Source: CAXBNB01 sp049115735
Lineage (GTDB): Bacteria > Bacteroidota > Bacteroidia > Cytophagales > Cyclobacteriaceae
Length of the DNA stretch: 64,000 bases
NCBI GenBank assembly: GCA_049115735.1
Contig: JAGDZP010000002.1
Location: 1 to 64,000, forward strand
Reading direction: 5' to 3'
The position numbers and the translations under genes were made by a program. Shown here one piece after another: positions 1 to 8,439 of this stretch. The notes under the pieces are model-generated. The model ran no database searches, was not told the DNA's origin, and was given only the letters and a program-made list of their open reading frames with translations. Within the stretch, counting starts at the first letter, position 1; every line of letters starts with the position of its first letter.

Positions 1-48
1 TATCATAAAAAATGCCGTTTCAGAAATGAAACGGCATTTTTTATGATA
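1..48. terminator. Perfect 21-bp inverted repeat, bidirectional terminator
   Basis: Positions 1-21 and 28-48 are exact reverse complements around a 6-base loop (AGAAAT). The GC-rich core GCCGTTTC/GAAACGGC is flanked by A-runs on the left and T-runs on the right, so it reads as an intrinsic terminator on both strands. It lies downstream of the minus-strand gene at 150-1040 and would also end a plus-strand gene entering from the left. The left edge is cut by the window, so the stem may be longer. Confidence 0.75.
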
Positions 49-149
49 ATATATCAATTGATTATTAGAGTTAAACTAATTCACTTACTCGTCAAGAAAA
101 TATATTCATTTCGAATGAACCATGTACGTACTAAAAGATTGATCAAGGA

Positions 150-1040
150 CTAATCCTTATACTCAAAAGTAATGTTGCCAAGTGCTACATCTAATGTGAA
201 GGTCATTAGGTTTTTGGCGTCAGCTTTATATTCTTTGTTCACAAACACATTGTTGTCCACTTCTTCAAATCCCTCCTTGATCGATATATTGCAAAGTGGT
301 GATTTTTTGAAATAGACTATTGCCGGAGTATTCTTGTTTGGCATAATCACCTTTAAATTACCAGCTCCAACGCTGGCGTTTACACTGCACTTATCAGTAG
401 GGTTTTCGTTAAAGTCAAGCACAGCATTACCGAATCCAACGTCTGCCACAATGCATTTAGCATTTGAAAGGTTCACATTTTGAGCGCTAATCGATCCCAA
501 ATCTACCTTGACTAGAAATGTATCCATAGGGCAGCTATTCGGTTTTGAAAGGTCATATTTCACATTCACATCGGCACTTCCCGTCTCTATTCTCAGGTCT
601 GAAACAGGAATGCCTGAAAGATCAACATTCGCACTACCTACTCCATAGTTGAGATTTAGTTTGTAAATCTTCTCATCATTTAGGTAGACTTTCCAGAAGT
701 TCATGTCATCCTTTTCATCTGACCCAAAGACATTGAAGGCAATAGTTTGGCTTAAGCCACTTTTTTTATAATCTTCCAGATTGAGGTTTACCTTGTTCAG
801 CTTATTCCATATTTCCGATTGAAAATTTGGATTTACATCGCTGAAGTCAGGATTTCCATAAATAGTGACGGGATCGGCGTGATAAGAGGGCTTGATGTGG
901 CAAGTACCGGAAGTAGCTTTGAGGGAAAATTGAATGGTGTCGAAGCTGCTTTCGTTTTTTACTGAATAAAACTTTTTTAGTTGTCCATGACAACAACAAC
1001 ATATGAAACTCGCAAAAACAACCAATATACCCCTCAACAT
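150..1040 (-). CDS. Secreted protein of unknown function, toast-rack-like beta repeats
   Basis: I do not recognise a specific family. The start at 1040 (MLRGILVVFASF) is preferred over an in-frame ATG at 1076 because it begins directly with a hydrophobic signal peptide, which ends in an unusual run of four Cys (ICCCCHGQ). The mature part of about 275 residues is all-beta. From about residue 130 on it shows short strands separated by Gly/Ser/Asn turns, such as VDLSGIPVSDLRIETGSADV, resembling the toast-rack/DUF4097-type folds common in Bacteroidota envelope proteins. That resemblance is by eye only. Three or four scattered Cys could form disulfides. It stands alone, after the grpE-dnaJ operon on the same strand, and ends at the hairpin at 1-48. 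Confidence 0.7.
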   Translation of the reverse strand: MLRGILVVFASFICCCCHGQLKKFYSVKNESSFDTIQFSLKATSGTCHIKPSYHADPVTIYGNPDFSDVNPNFQSEIWNKLNKVNLNLEDYKKSGLSQTIAFNVFGSDEKDDMNFWKVYLNDEKIYKLNLNYGVGSANVDLSGIPVSDLRIETGSADVNVKYDLSKPNSCPMDTFLVKVDLGSISAQNVNLSNAKCIVADVGFGNAVLDFNENPTDKCSVNASVGAGNLKVIMPNKNTPAIVYFKKSPLCNISIKEGFEEVDNNVFVNKEYKADAKNLMTFTLDVALGNITFEYKD

Positions 1041-1171
1041 GAATCTAGGTACGTAATCACAAAAAATGAGTTGCAATTATACCGAAAATCTGATTATCAG
1101 ATATTTGGCAAGGCCTGTTATGTAAATGGGGTGAGCAAATAATTGAAAAAAAAGGTTGTCAAAAGGACGTC

Positions 1172-2293
1172 TTAGTCCATTATGAAATCCTTCATCTTTG
1201 CAAAAAATCCCTTCTCCTTAGCTCCGGGGCTTGGGTGAAAGTTTTCTGACTCCCTAAGCTGTTCAAGCATAGTCTTTTCATCCCTGGTCAGATGTTTAGG
1301 AGTCCAGATGTTTACCGAAACCAGTTGATCTCCTTTACCATAACCATTGATGTCCCTAATGCCCTTTCCTCGTAGACGGAGCACCTTTCCACTTTGTGTA
1401 CCGCTATCAATTTTAATTTTTACCTTACCATCAATGGTGGGGACTTCAACGGATGTTCCTAGTACAGCATCTACAAAATTGAGATAGAGTTCATAGATAA
1501 TGTTGTTTCCATCTCTTTTCAAGATTGAATCTTCAACCTCCTCAACCACGATCAATAGGTCTCCAGGAATTCCGCCACCGGGAGCTTCATTACCTTTACC
1601 GGACATAGATAGTTGCATCCCGTCAGCAACTCCCGGTGGTATTTTAACCGGAATAATTTCTTCTTGGTATGATAGTCCTGAATTATCAACTCCAGGAGGT
1701 TTGTGGTCAATTGTCTTACCAGCTCCATTACATGACGGGCATGTTGAAGCAGTAACCATCTGACCTAGCATAGTGTTGACAGCTTTTCTTACCTGACCTG
1801 ATCCACCGCAGCTCGTACAATTCTTGAATGTTACACCATCTGCGGTGATAAGCCTATTTACCTTGATTTTTTTCTCAACCCCGTTGGCAATGTCTTCCAG
1901 GGTTAATTTCAGTTTGATGCGAAGATTGGTGCCTTTTTTCTGACGAGATCTTCCTCCACCGCCTCCGAAGAAGCTATCAAATGGGCTACCACCTCCGCCA
2001 AAAATATCACCAAACTGGGAGAAGATATCATCCATGTTCATACCTCCTCCACCGAATCCTCCAGAACCGCCAAGTCCCTGGTGTCCGAACTGATCATAGC
2101 GCTGCTTCTTTTCCGGGCTGCTCAAGACCTCATACGCCTCTGCAGCTTCTTTAAATTTATCCTCTGCTTTAGGGTCATCAGGATTTTTATCAGGGTGATA
2201 TTTTATTGCAATTTTCCGATAGGCCTTCTTGATTTCATCAGCTGACGAACTTTTATCAACACCTAAAACTTCATAATAATCTCTCTTAGCCAT
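1172..2293 (-). CDS. dnaJ: Chaperone DnaJ (Hsp40) with reduced zinc domain
   Basis: Co-chaperone that delivers unfolded proteins to DnaK and stimulates its ATPase. Residues 1-70 are a J domain with the HPD motif at 33-35. Residues 71-118 are a Gly/Phe-rich linker (GGSGGFGGGGMNMDD). Two C-terminal beta domains follow from about 120 to 350. The zinc domain is unusual: canonical DnaJ has four CxxCxGxG repeats, but only two are present here (C159/C162 and C185/C188), and there are no other cysteines. By position these match repeats 2 and 3, so one zinc centre remains. At 373 aa the length is near normal. It lies 3 bp after grpE, so the two are surely cotranscribed. A short stem GGAC-N6-GTCC overlapping the stop codon (1165-1178), followed by T-runs on the minus strand, may terminate the operon. 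Confidence 0.96.
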   Translation of the reverse strand: MAKRDYYEVLGVDKSSSADEIKKAYRKIAIKYHPDKNPDDPKAEDKFKEAAEAYEVLSSPEKKQRYDQFGHQGLGGSGGFGGGGMNMDDIFSQFGDIFGGGGSPFDSFFGGGGGRSRQKKGTNLRIKLKLTLEDIANGVEKKIKVNRLITADGVTFKNCTSCGGSGQVRKAVNTMLGQMVTASTCPSCNGAGKTIDHKPPGVDNSGLSYQEEIIPVKIPPGVADGMQLSMSGKGNEAPGGGIPGDLLIVVEEVEDSILKRDGNNIIYELYLNFVDAVLGTSVEVPTIDGKVKIKIDSGTQSGKVLRLRGKGIRDINGYGKGDQLVSVNIWTPKHLTRDEKTMLEQLRESENFHPSPGAKEKGFFAKMKDFIMD

Positions 2294-2296
2294 ATC

Positions 2297-2848
2297 TTAT
2301 GCCCCGGTTACAACTTTGGCAAACCTGATCACCTTGTCACTGAGCAGATATCCATTTTCAATTACGTCTACAATTTTTCCTTTCAATTCTTCACTTGGAG
2401 CTGGAATCTGAGTTATAGCCTCATGCAGTTCCGTGTCAAATTCAGAGCCTTGCTCAACCTCAATTTTCTTTATTCCTTTTTGTTCCAAAACATTTTTGAA
2501 TTTGGAATAAATGAGGTCAATCCCTTCTTTCATCGCACTCACTTCCATTTCCACAGAATAGGACTTATCAGCTCTTTCAAAATCATCTACGATCGGAAGA
2601 AGAGAATGCATCAATCCTTCGTTAGCGGTACCTACTAATTCCAACTTCTCTTTTGCCGTTCTCCTTCTGAAGTTTTCAAACTCGGAATACAATCTCAAAT
2701 ATTTATCCTTGGCTTCTGCCAATTCAATCTTCAGTTCGTCGGTTTTAGACTTTTTCTTTTTGGATTCTTTTTTCGGAGTTTCTGCTTTTCCATTGATATT
2801 ATCTTTGGATTCCTTCTTTTGCTCTTCTTCTTTTTTAGTTTTCGCCAT
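2297..2848 (-). CDS. grpE: Nucleotide exchange factor GrpE
   Basis: Releases ADP from DnaK to complete the chaperone cycle. The N-terminal 45 residues are Lys/Glu-rich and probably disordered. A long coiled coil follows (DKYLRLYSEFENFRRRTAKE), then the C-terminal beta domain with the family signature near VEVEQGSEFDTELHEAI and GYLLSDKVIRFAKVVT. The start chosen is MAKTKKEE at 2848; an in-frame ATG at 2872 would add eight residues (MISNFWNK) that do not look like GrpE. First gene of a grpE-dnaJ pair with a 3-bp gap. The upstream region carries a direct repeat also found before htpG, which suggests common heat-shock control. Confidence 0.95.
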   Translation of the reverse strand: MAKTKKEEEQKKESKDNINGKAETPKKESKKKKSKTDELKIELAEAKDKYLRLYSEFENFRRRTAKEKLELVGTANEGLMHSLLPIVDDFERADKSYSVEMEVSAMKEGIDLIYSKFKNVLEQKGIKKIEVEQGSEFDTELHEAITQIPAPSEELKGKIVDVIENGYLLSDKVIRFAKVVTGA

Positions 2849-2905
2849 TTTATTCCAAAAATTTGAGATCATTAAATGTCAATTACTTTGCCAACCGCAC
2901 ATATA

Positions 2906-2918
2906 TGACATATTGACA
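2906..2918 (-). promoter_or_regulatory. Direct repeat TGTCA-N3-TGTCA upstream of grpE-dnaJ
   Basis: Read on the minus strand the site is TGTCA-ATA-TGTCA, about 58 bases before the grpE start codon. The same two pentamers with the same 3-base spacing occur upstream of htpG (62353-62365). I see no CIRCE inverted repeat and no good TAnnTTTG element here. Inference: a stress-specific promoter or activator site shared by chaperone operons. Confidence 0.45.
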
Positions 2919-3000
2919 CATAGCTGGGATCATCTGGTATTTTATGTCAGAATTTATTGCTTGAAAGTGGCAGGGCTTTTTAGTACCATAGCTAAGAAGG

Positions 3001-4257
3001 TTATAGCGTTTTGTCAGCTATCCCCTTGGGAGCAACACCTTTGACGTCATAAATCACTTTGGAATTTTGACGAATGAGATTCCAATCGATCTCAGTATAG
3101 ACGTTGTGATTAACAGCAACAACAACACCGTCATAGGATTCATACACCTTGTCAGTGAGGCTTAAACTGTGTCTAGCTTTGACTTCTTCTTTGTCCGCTT
3201 CAGGGTCGTGGACTTCTACGTTGACATTGAAGCTTTTCAGTTCTTCAATAATGTCGAATACCCTCGAATTTCTAATGTCAGGACAATTTTCTTTAAATGT
3301 TATACCCATCATCAATACCTTTGATTCGCTTACATTTACACTCTTAGCAATCATCATTTTTACCAGTTCGGTAGAAATGAATTTGCCCATGTTGTCGTTA
3401 ATTCTTCGCCCTGCCAATATCACCTCGGCTTTATATCCCAGTTGATCGGCCTTATGAGTCAGGTAATATGGATCTACTCCTATACAATGTCCACCTACTA
3501 GCCCTGGTTTGAAAGGGAGAAAATTCCACTTGGTTTGAGCAGCTTCTAATACTTCCAAAGTATTCAGGTTCATTTTGTTGAACAATAAGGCTAATTCGTT
3601 AACAAATGCTATATTGAGATCCCTCTGGGCATTTTCGATAACTTTCGAAGCTTCAGCTATTCGTATTGATGATGCTTTATGAGTGCCTGCAGAAATGATA
3701 GATTGATAGAAATCGTCTACCAAAGATGCTATTTGTTGGTTGCTACCGCTAGTTACTTTCTTAATGTCGCCTACTTTTCTGGTTTTATCACCTGGGTTAA
3801 TTCTTTCAGGGGAATATCCACAATAAAAATCTTGGTTGTATTTCAACCCACTTTCTGACTCTAAAACCGGAACGCACTCTTCTTCGGTGCAACCAGGATA
3901 GACCGTTGACTCGAATACTACAATGTCCTCTTTCTTTAGTTGCTCACCAACTGTTTTTGTTGCTGAGATTAAAGGGCCAAGATCGGGTTTGTTGTTGGAA
4001 TCAATCGGAGTTGGAACTGTAACTATGAAGAAGTTGCAGCTTTTGAGGTCAGTCTTTCGTGAAGTAAAAGTTAATTTGGCTGAATCCAGGATTTCTTTTG
4101 AAGTTACCTCATTTGTCTTGTCAAAACCACCTTTGAGTTCTTGAAGTCTAACTTCATTAATATCAAATCCTACTACATCATATTTCTTAGAAATTTCAAT
4201 GGTGAGTGGTAACCCCACATATCCCATTCCTATTACTCCCACTTTATGATCAATCAT
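3001..4257 (-). CDS. Nucleotide-sugar 6-dehydrogenase, UDP-N-acetylhexosamine type (TviB/WbpO-like)
   Basis: NAD-dependent oxidation of the C6 hydroxyl of a UDP-hexose to the uronic acid. Rossmann motif GVIGMGYVGLPL at residues 7-18; the central helical domain carries the lysine/asparagine active-site segment; the catalytic Cys is C258 in GGHCIGVDPYYL; a C-terminal UDP-binding domain follows. The GGHCIGVDPYYLTHKA form and the short NPGD motif are those of the UDP-GlcNAc/GalNAc dehydrogenases (TviB, WbpO) rather than of UDP-glucose dehydrogenase, so the substrate is probably a UDP-N-acetylhexosamine. Last gene of the nucleotide-sugar operon, 21 bp after the UDP-glucuronate decarboxylase. A role in capsule, EPS or O-antigen precursor supply is inferred from context. 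Confidence 0.88.
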   Translation of the reverse strand: MIDHKVGVIGMGYVGLPLTIEISKKYDVVGFDINEVRLQELKGGFDKTNEVTSKEILDSAKLTFTSRKTDLKSCNFFIVTVPTPIDSNNKPDLGPLISATKTVGEQLKKEDIVVFESTVYPGCTEEECVPVLESESGLKYNQDFYCGYSPERINPGDKTRKVGDIKKVTSGSNQQIASLVDDFYQSIISAGTHKASSIRIAEASKVIENAQRDLNIAFVNELALLFNKMNLNTLEVLEAAQTKWNFLPFKPGLVGGHCIGVDPYYLTHKADQLGYKAEVILAGRRINDNMGKFISTELVKMMIAKSVNVSESKVLMMGITFKENCPDIRNSRVFDIIEELKSFNVNVEVHDPEADKEEVKARHSLSLTDKVYESYDGVVVAVNHNVYTEIDWNLIRQNSKVIYDVKGVAPKGIADKTL

Positions 4258-4278
4258 TTCCTTTAAAATTTAGATCAA

Positions 4279-5223
4279 CTATTTGTTCACTACATTCTTG
4301 AAGTAGTCTAGGGTAGGTTTTAGACCCTCCCTTCTGGAGTATTTCGGACTCCAATCAAGAATTTCTTGTGCCTTTGTGATATCTGGCCTACGTTGTTTCG
4401 GGTCATCTTCAGGTAAAGGCTTATAAACAATTTTGCTATCAGTTCCCGTAAGTCTGATTATTTCCTCTCCAAATTCCTTGATCGTGATTTCGTCAGGATT
4501 TCCAATATTCACAGGGTATTGATAGTCGCTCAATAGAAGTCTATATATACCTTCTATTAGATCATCTACATAGCAAAATGAACGAGTCTGAGAACCATCT
4601 CCAAATGCCGTAAGGTCCTCTCCTCTTAATGCTTGACCAATAAACGCAGGTAGAACTCTTCCGTCATCAAGTCTCATTCTTGGGCCATAAGTGTTGAAAA
4701 TTCTGACTATTCTTGTTTCAAGTCCATGAAACGTGTGATAGGCCATGGTAATAGCTTCTTGAAACCGCTTAGCCTCATCATAAACTCCCCTAGGCCCGAT
4801 AGGATTTACATTCCCCCAATAGTCTTCAGTCTGTGGGTGAACCAATGGGTCGCCATACACTTCCGAAGTGGAAGCAATCAAAATTCTCGCTTTTTTTGAT
4901 TTTGCTAACCCAAGCAAATTATGGGTACCTAATGACCCCACTTTCAAAGTTTGGATAGGCATTTTTAAATACTCAATAGGGCTGGCCGGAGAAGCAAAAT
5001 GTAGGATGTAGTCTAATTCACCGGAAACGTGAACAAACTTTGACACATCATTGTGGTAAAATTGAAAATCTTCCTCTTTGAACAGGTGCTCAATGTTATT
5101 CAAAGAACCGGTCAGAAGGTTGTCCATCGCAATCACCTTATATCCCTCCTTCAGAAACCTATCACATAAATGTGATCCTAAAAATCCGGCACCACCCGTA
5201 ATTAATACTCTTTTTTTAGTCAT
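4279..5223 (-). CDS. UDP-glucuronate decarboxylase (UDP-xylose synthase type), SDR family
   Basis: Extended short-chain dehydrogenase converting UDP-glucuronate to UDP-xylose (or the 4-keto pentose). Glycine-rich NAD motif GGAGFLGSHL near the N-terminus, the TSEVYGDP segment, and the catalytic YxxxK in GVYDEAKR. The phrase RGVYDEAKRFQEAITMAYH and the later RIFNTYGPRMRLDDGRV are hallmarks of the UXS subfamily. Length of 314 residues is typical of bacterial UXS without a membrane anchor. It starts 1 bp after the rfbC stop. Together with the epimerase at 6633-7652 it suggests that UDP-glucuronate is the operon's central intermediate, although its producer, UDP-glucose dehydrogenase, is not obviously here. 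Confidence 0.9.
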   Translation of the reverse strand: MTKKRVLITGGAGFLGSHLCDRFLKEGYKVIAMDNLLTGSLNNIEHLFKEEDFQFYHNDVSKFVHVSGELDYILHFASPASPIEYLKMPIQTLKVGSLGTHNLLGLAKSKKARILIASTSEVYGDPLVHPQTEDYWGNVNPIGPRGVYDEAKRFQEAITMAYHTFHGLETRIVRIFNTYGPRMRLDDGRVLPAFIGQALRGEDLTAFGDGSQTRSFCYVDDLIEGIYRLLLSDYQYPVNIGNPDEITIKEFGEEIIRLTGTDSKIVYKPLPEDDPKQRRPDITKAQEILDWSPKYSRREGLKPTLDYFKNVVNK

Positions 5224-5224
5224 G

Positions 5225-5776
5225 TCAGAAATTATTTGGAGTTTGATCCAAGTTTAATAGTATTCGGTCCTTATCCGAAACGATAAATTCTTCTTCTTTT
5301 AACTCCCACTTAATACTTAAAGCAGGGTCATTGTAATTTATTCCACCCTCATTTTCAGGGCTATAAGGGTTATTAATGGCGTAGAAAATTTCCGCTACTT
5401 CTGATAGTACCAGAAAACCATGAGCAAACCCCTCTGGAACGAATAGCTGATTTCTTTTTTCTTCGTTGAGAATTATAGAATAGTGCTTGCCGTAAGTCTT
5501 TGAGGATTTTCTAACATCAACTATTACATCTTGAATTTCACCCTTTACAACTCCGACCAATTTTGATTGTGCCGCAGGGTTCAATTGATAATGTAAGCCA
5601 CGAAGTACCCCTCTGGTTGATTTAGAGTAATTGAATTGAACCGTGCCAAAATTGACTTTAGACAGTTTATTAAATTTTTCCTGATTAAACCATTCAAAAA
5701 AGAACCCCCGGTTGTCATGGAAAATTTTTGGTTCAATGTAAAAGGCTCCCTCTAGTTCTAAAGGTGTTACGATCAT
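5225..5776 (-). CDS. rfbC: dTDP-4-dehydrorhamnose 3,5-epimerase
   Basis: Third step of dTDP-L-rhamnose synthesis: double epimerisation of dTDP-4-keto-6-deoxyglucose. Cupin fold; motifs include NRGFFFEWFNQEKF, GVLRGLHYQLNP with the catalytic His, and FVPEGFAHGFLVLSE. Length of 183 residues is normal. Its start overlaps the end of rfbA by 4 bp (ATGA type), indicating translational coupling. rfbB and rfbD are not in this window, so rhamnose synthesis must be completed from elsewhere, or the 3,5-epimerised sugar is used for another deoxyhexose. Confidence 0.95.
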   Translation of the reverse strand: MIVTPLELEGAFYIEPKIFHDNRGFFFEWFNQEKFNKLSKVNFGTVQFNYSKSTRGVLRGLHYQLNPAAQSKLVGVVKGEIQDVIVDVRKSSKTYGKHYSIILNEEKRNQLFVPEGFAHGFLVLSEVAEIFYAINNPYSPENEGGINYNDPALSIKWELKEEEFIVSDKDRILLNLDQTPNNF

Positions 5777-6636
5777 AAGTTTAAAAAATTTATAAGGTAT
5801 TCACCATATCCGCTTTTCCTGAGTGGCTCGGCTAATGAAATAAGTTGATTGGAGTCTATAAACCCCATTTTAAATGCTACTTCTTCAATACAACCTATTT
5901 TTAACCCTTGTCTTTCTTCAATAGCTTGAACAAACGACCCAGCTTGCATCAATGATGGAAATGTGCCGGTATCTAGCCAAGCCGTTCCACGATCCAACAC
6001 AGACACTTGCAGCTTTCCTTGTTCCATAAATAGCTTGTTAATATCAGTTATTTCTAATTCTCCTCTAGGACTAGGCTTTAGGTTTTTGGCCATTTCTACT
6101 ACACTATTGTCATAGTAATATAAGCCGGGAACAGCATAATTTGATTTTGGTGTTTTTGGTTTCTCTTCAATGGAGATCGCTGTTTTATTCTCGTCAAATT
6201 CTACAACACCATATCTCTCCGGGTCATTTACGTGGTAGGCAAAAACATAACCCCCATCCGGGTCATTGCAAGCCTGAAGTTTTTTTGACAAACCTGAAGC
6301 ATAAAAGATGTTGTCACCCAGAACTAGGCAGACTTTATTATTTCCAATAAATTCTTCGCCGAGAATAAAAGCCTGAGCTAATCCTTCCGGGCGCTCCTGA
6401 ACCTGATAAGTAAATTCACAACCAAACTTTTTACCATCTCCCAAAAGTCTTTCAAACAATGGCAAGTCGTGAGGGGTTGAAATAATCAAAATTTCTCTAA
6501 TGCCTGAAAGCATCAGAACTGATATTGGATAATAGATCATCGGTTTATCAAATACCGGAAGCAGCTGCTTGCTAATAGCAGACGTCAACGGATGCAGTCG
6601 AGTTCCTGATCCTCCGGCTAGAACTATGCCTTTCAT
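5773..6636 (-). CDS. rfbA: Glucose-1-phosphate thymidylyltransferase
   Basis: Makes dTDP-glucose from dTTP and glucose-1-phosphate. Signature nucleotidyltransferase loop GGSGTRLHPLT at residues 8-18 with K23 in SKQLLPVFDKPMIYYP; Mg/sugar segments LVLGDNIFY, GVVEFDENK, EEKPKTPKSNYAVPGLYYYD and GRGTAWLDTGT-type C-terminal motif (DRGTAWLDTGTF). Length of 287 residues is typical of the short RmlA form. It overlaps the upstream epimerase by 4 bp and rfbC by 4 bp. Confidence 0.96.
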   Translation of the reverse strand: MKGIVLAGGSGTRLHPLTSAISKQLLPVFDKPMIYYPISVLMLSGIREILIISTPHDLPLFERLLGDGKKFGCEFTYQVQERPEGLAQAFILGEEFIGNNKVCLVLGDNIFYASGLSKKLQACNDPDGGYVFAYHVNDPERYGVVEFDENKTAISIEEKPKTPKSNYAVPGLYYYDNSVVEMAKNLKPSPRGELEITDINKLFMEQGKLQVSVLDRGTAWLDTGTFPSLMQAGSFVQAIEERQGLKIGCIEEVAFKMGFIDSNQLISLAEPLRKSGYGEYLINFLNL

Positions 6637-7652
6637 ATATTATAGTAGTTTTTGTACCAATCAATAAAACTTTTCACACCAGAAGCAATGCTGGTATTCG
6701 GGCGGTATCCAATCAATTCTTTCAACTCGGAGAGTTCCGGCTTAGCCTCTGCAATGTCACCTGGCTGCATTGGTAGCATGTTGAATATACCCTGCTTGCT
6801 TAGTTCTTTCTCGATTAATTTTATATAATCCATCAACTCGATTACTTCATCATTACCTATATTCAAAACCCTGAAAGGAGCATAACTGCTGTTTGGTTTA
6901 CGATCTACACCATCCCAGTTTGTATCTTCTGTTGGAGTCTTGTCGAGCAGTCTGCTTATGCATTCTGTCACATCATCAACATACGTAAACGAACGCTTCA
7001 TTTTACCATGGTTATATACATCAATTGATGTGCCTTCACTTATTCCTTTGGTAAATTTAAACAATGCCATGTCAGGTCGACCATAAGGGCCATAAACAGA
7101 AAAAAACCTCAGGCCTGTAACTGGCAATTGGAAGAGTGATGCATAGGCATGAGCGATCATTTCATTCGACTTCTTAGAAGCAGCGTACAAGGACATAGGA
7201 TGATCGGTATCGTCTTGAGCAGAAAAGGGCATGTTCTTGTTTGCTCCATATACCGAACTGGAAGATGCATATAAAAAATGCTTAACGTCATTTTTCTTGC
7301 AGCACTCAATTAATCGAACAAAACCTGAAATATTGGAATAAACATAATCATCTGGTTCTTCAATGGAATGTCTAACTCCAGCCTGAGCGGCAAGATTGAT
7401 TACATAATCGAATTTCTTTTCGCTGAATATCTCCTTTAGTTTATCGTCATTCAAATCTATTTTCACAAACTCGAAATTTGACCGTTCTTTGAGAATTCTG
7501 GTTCTTTCGAGCTTTAGATCAACATCGTAGTAATCATTAAGGTTGTCTAGACCCGTCACCTGATAACCTTCCAGACACAGCCTTTTGCAAAGGTGAAAGC
7601 CTATGAACCCGGCAGAACCTGTAATTAGAATGTTGGTGGAGTTTTCAGACAT
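6633..7652 (-). CDS. UDP-glucuronate 4-epimerase family protein
   Basis: SDR-family epimerase, first gene of the nucleotide-sugar operon. NAD-binding GSAGFIGFHLCKRL near residues 12-25; the acidic tail of strand beta-2 is in GLDNLNDYYDVDLKLER, typical of CapI/LspL-type UDP-glucuronate 4-epimerases; SSSSVYGANKNMPF; catalytic Tyr/Lys in YAASKKSNEMIAHAY; and RFFSVYGPYGRPDMALFKF. Length of 339 residues fits. Product would be UDP-galacturonate. Alternative substrate: UDP-GlcNAcA, given the dehydrogenase type at the far end of the operon. Divergent from ccmB across a 117-bp gap. Confidence 0.88.
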   Translation of the reverse strand: MSENSTNILITGSAGFIGFHLCKRLCLEGYQVTGLDNLNDYYDVDLKLERTRILKERSNFEFVKIDLNDDKLKEIFSEKKFDYVINLAAQAGVRHSIEEPDDYVYSNISGFVRLIECCKKNDVKHFLYASSSSVYGANKNMPFSAQDDTDHPMSLYAASKKSNEMIAHAYASLFQLPVTGLRFFSVYGPYGRPDMALFKFTKGISEGTSIDVYNHGKMKRSFTYVDDVTECISRLLDKTPTEDTNWDGVDRKPNSSYAPFRVLNIGNDEVIELMDYIKLIEKELSKQGIFNMLPMQPGDIAEAKPELSELKELIGYRPNTSIASGVKSFIDWYKNYYNI

Positions 7653-7750
7653 TTAAATGTTCCAAAATTGAGCTGCAATGCTACGCCTTATTCCCGATTA
7701 ATGCAAAGTATAAATTGTTGCAAAATGGTTAATTAACAAGCAAAAGGGCA

Positions 7751-7758
7751 TAAATTTG
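7751..7758 (+). promoter_or_regulatory. -7 element of the ccmBCDEF promoter
   Basis: TAAATTTG is an exact match to the Bacteroidota -7 consensus TAnnTTTG and lies 11 bases before the ccmB ATG, so the leader would be very short. No good -33 TTG is seen at the usual spacing. Confidence 0.45.
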
Positions 7759-7769
7759 CCGCTTATTTT

Positions 7770-8438
7770 ATGTTAGTAAAGGAGATTAAATCATTGTTGT
7801 ACAAAGAGGCTCTGCTTGAATTGAGGCACAAGTATGCACTCAATGGAATCCTTCTATATACAGTATCAACCATTTTCATTTGCTACCTCAGTTTTAATAT
7901 CAAAAATACAGGCATAAGCCATCTTACCTGGAATGCTCTATTCTGGATTATCATGCTTTTTTCCACTACAAGTGCTATTGCAAAAAGCTTTGTGCAAGAA
8001 AATCAAAATAGGATATTATACTACTATACTTTAGTGAGTCCTCAGGGAATAATCTTATCCAAAATTATTTACAATACGCTCTTGATCTGGGTGCTGTCAT
8101 TTTTGGCGGCAGTATTATTTAGCATTGTTCTTGGCTACCCTATCAGTGACACCCCTCTTTTTATTGTTAATCTAATTATTGGCTCTCTTGGGCTTTCCAT
8201 AACACTCACGATGATATCCGGAATAGCATCAAAAGCTGGAAACAATGGTATTCTAATGGCTATTCTCTCCTTTCCAGTAGTTATACCAGTGATTTTGATG
8301 GTCATTAAAATATCAAAAAATGCAATTGATGGTATAGATCGTAGTAAGAGCTATGATGAAGTCTTAACTTTGTGTGCAATTAACCTAATCGTAGGAGCAC
8401 TGGCTTATATGTTGTTCCCTTATCTCTGGAAAAGCTAG
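7770..8438 (+). CDS. ccmB: Haem exporter permease CcmB
   Basis: Membrane subunit of the CcmABCD ABC complex, which releases haem-loaded CcmE for cytochrome c maturation. Length of 222 residues with six hydrophobic segments; N-terminal KEIKSLLYKEALLELRHKYA matches the cytosolic start typical of CcmB, and FVQENQNRILYYYTLVSPQG is the conserved loop. First gene of ccmBCDEF, with ccmC starting 1 bp after its stop. The ATPase gene ccmA is not adjacent, so it must lie elsewhere. Confidence 0.88.
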   Translation: MLVKEIKSLLYKEALLELRHKYALNGILLYTVSTIFICYLSFNIKNTGISHLTWNALFWIIMLFSTTSAIAKSFVQENQNRILYYYTLVSPQGIILSKIIYNTLLIWVLSFLAAVLFSIVLGYPISDTPLFIVNLIIGSLGLSITLTMISGIASKAGNNGILMAILSFPVVIPVILMVIKISKNAIDGIDRSKSYDEVLTLCAINLIVGALAYMLFPYLWKS

Positions 8439-8439
8439 A

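Noticed and set aside
2873..3000. CIRCE (HrcA) element before grpE
   Set aside because: No TTAGCACTC-N9-GAGTGCTAA-like inverted repeat is present.
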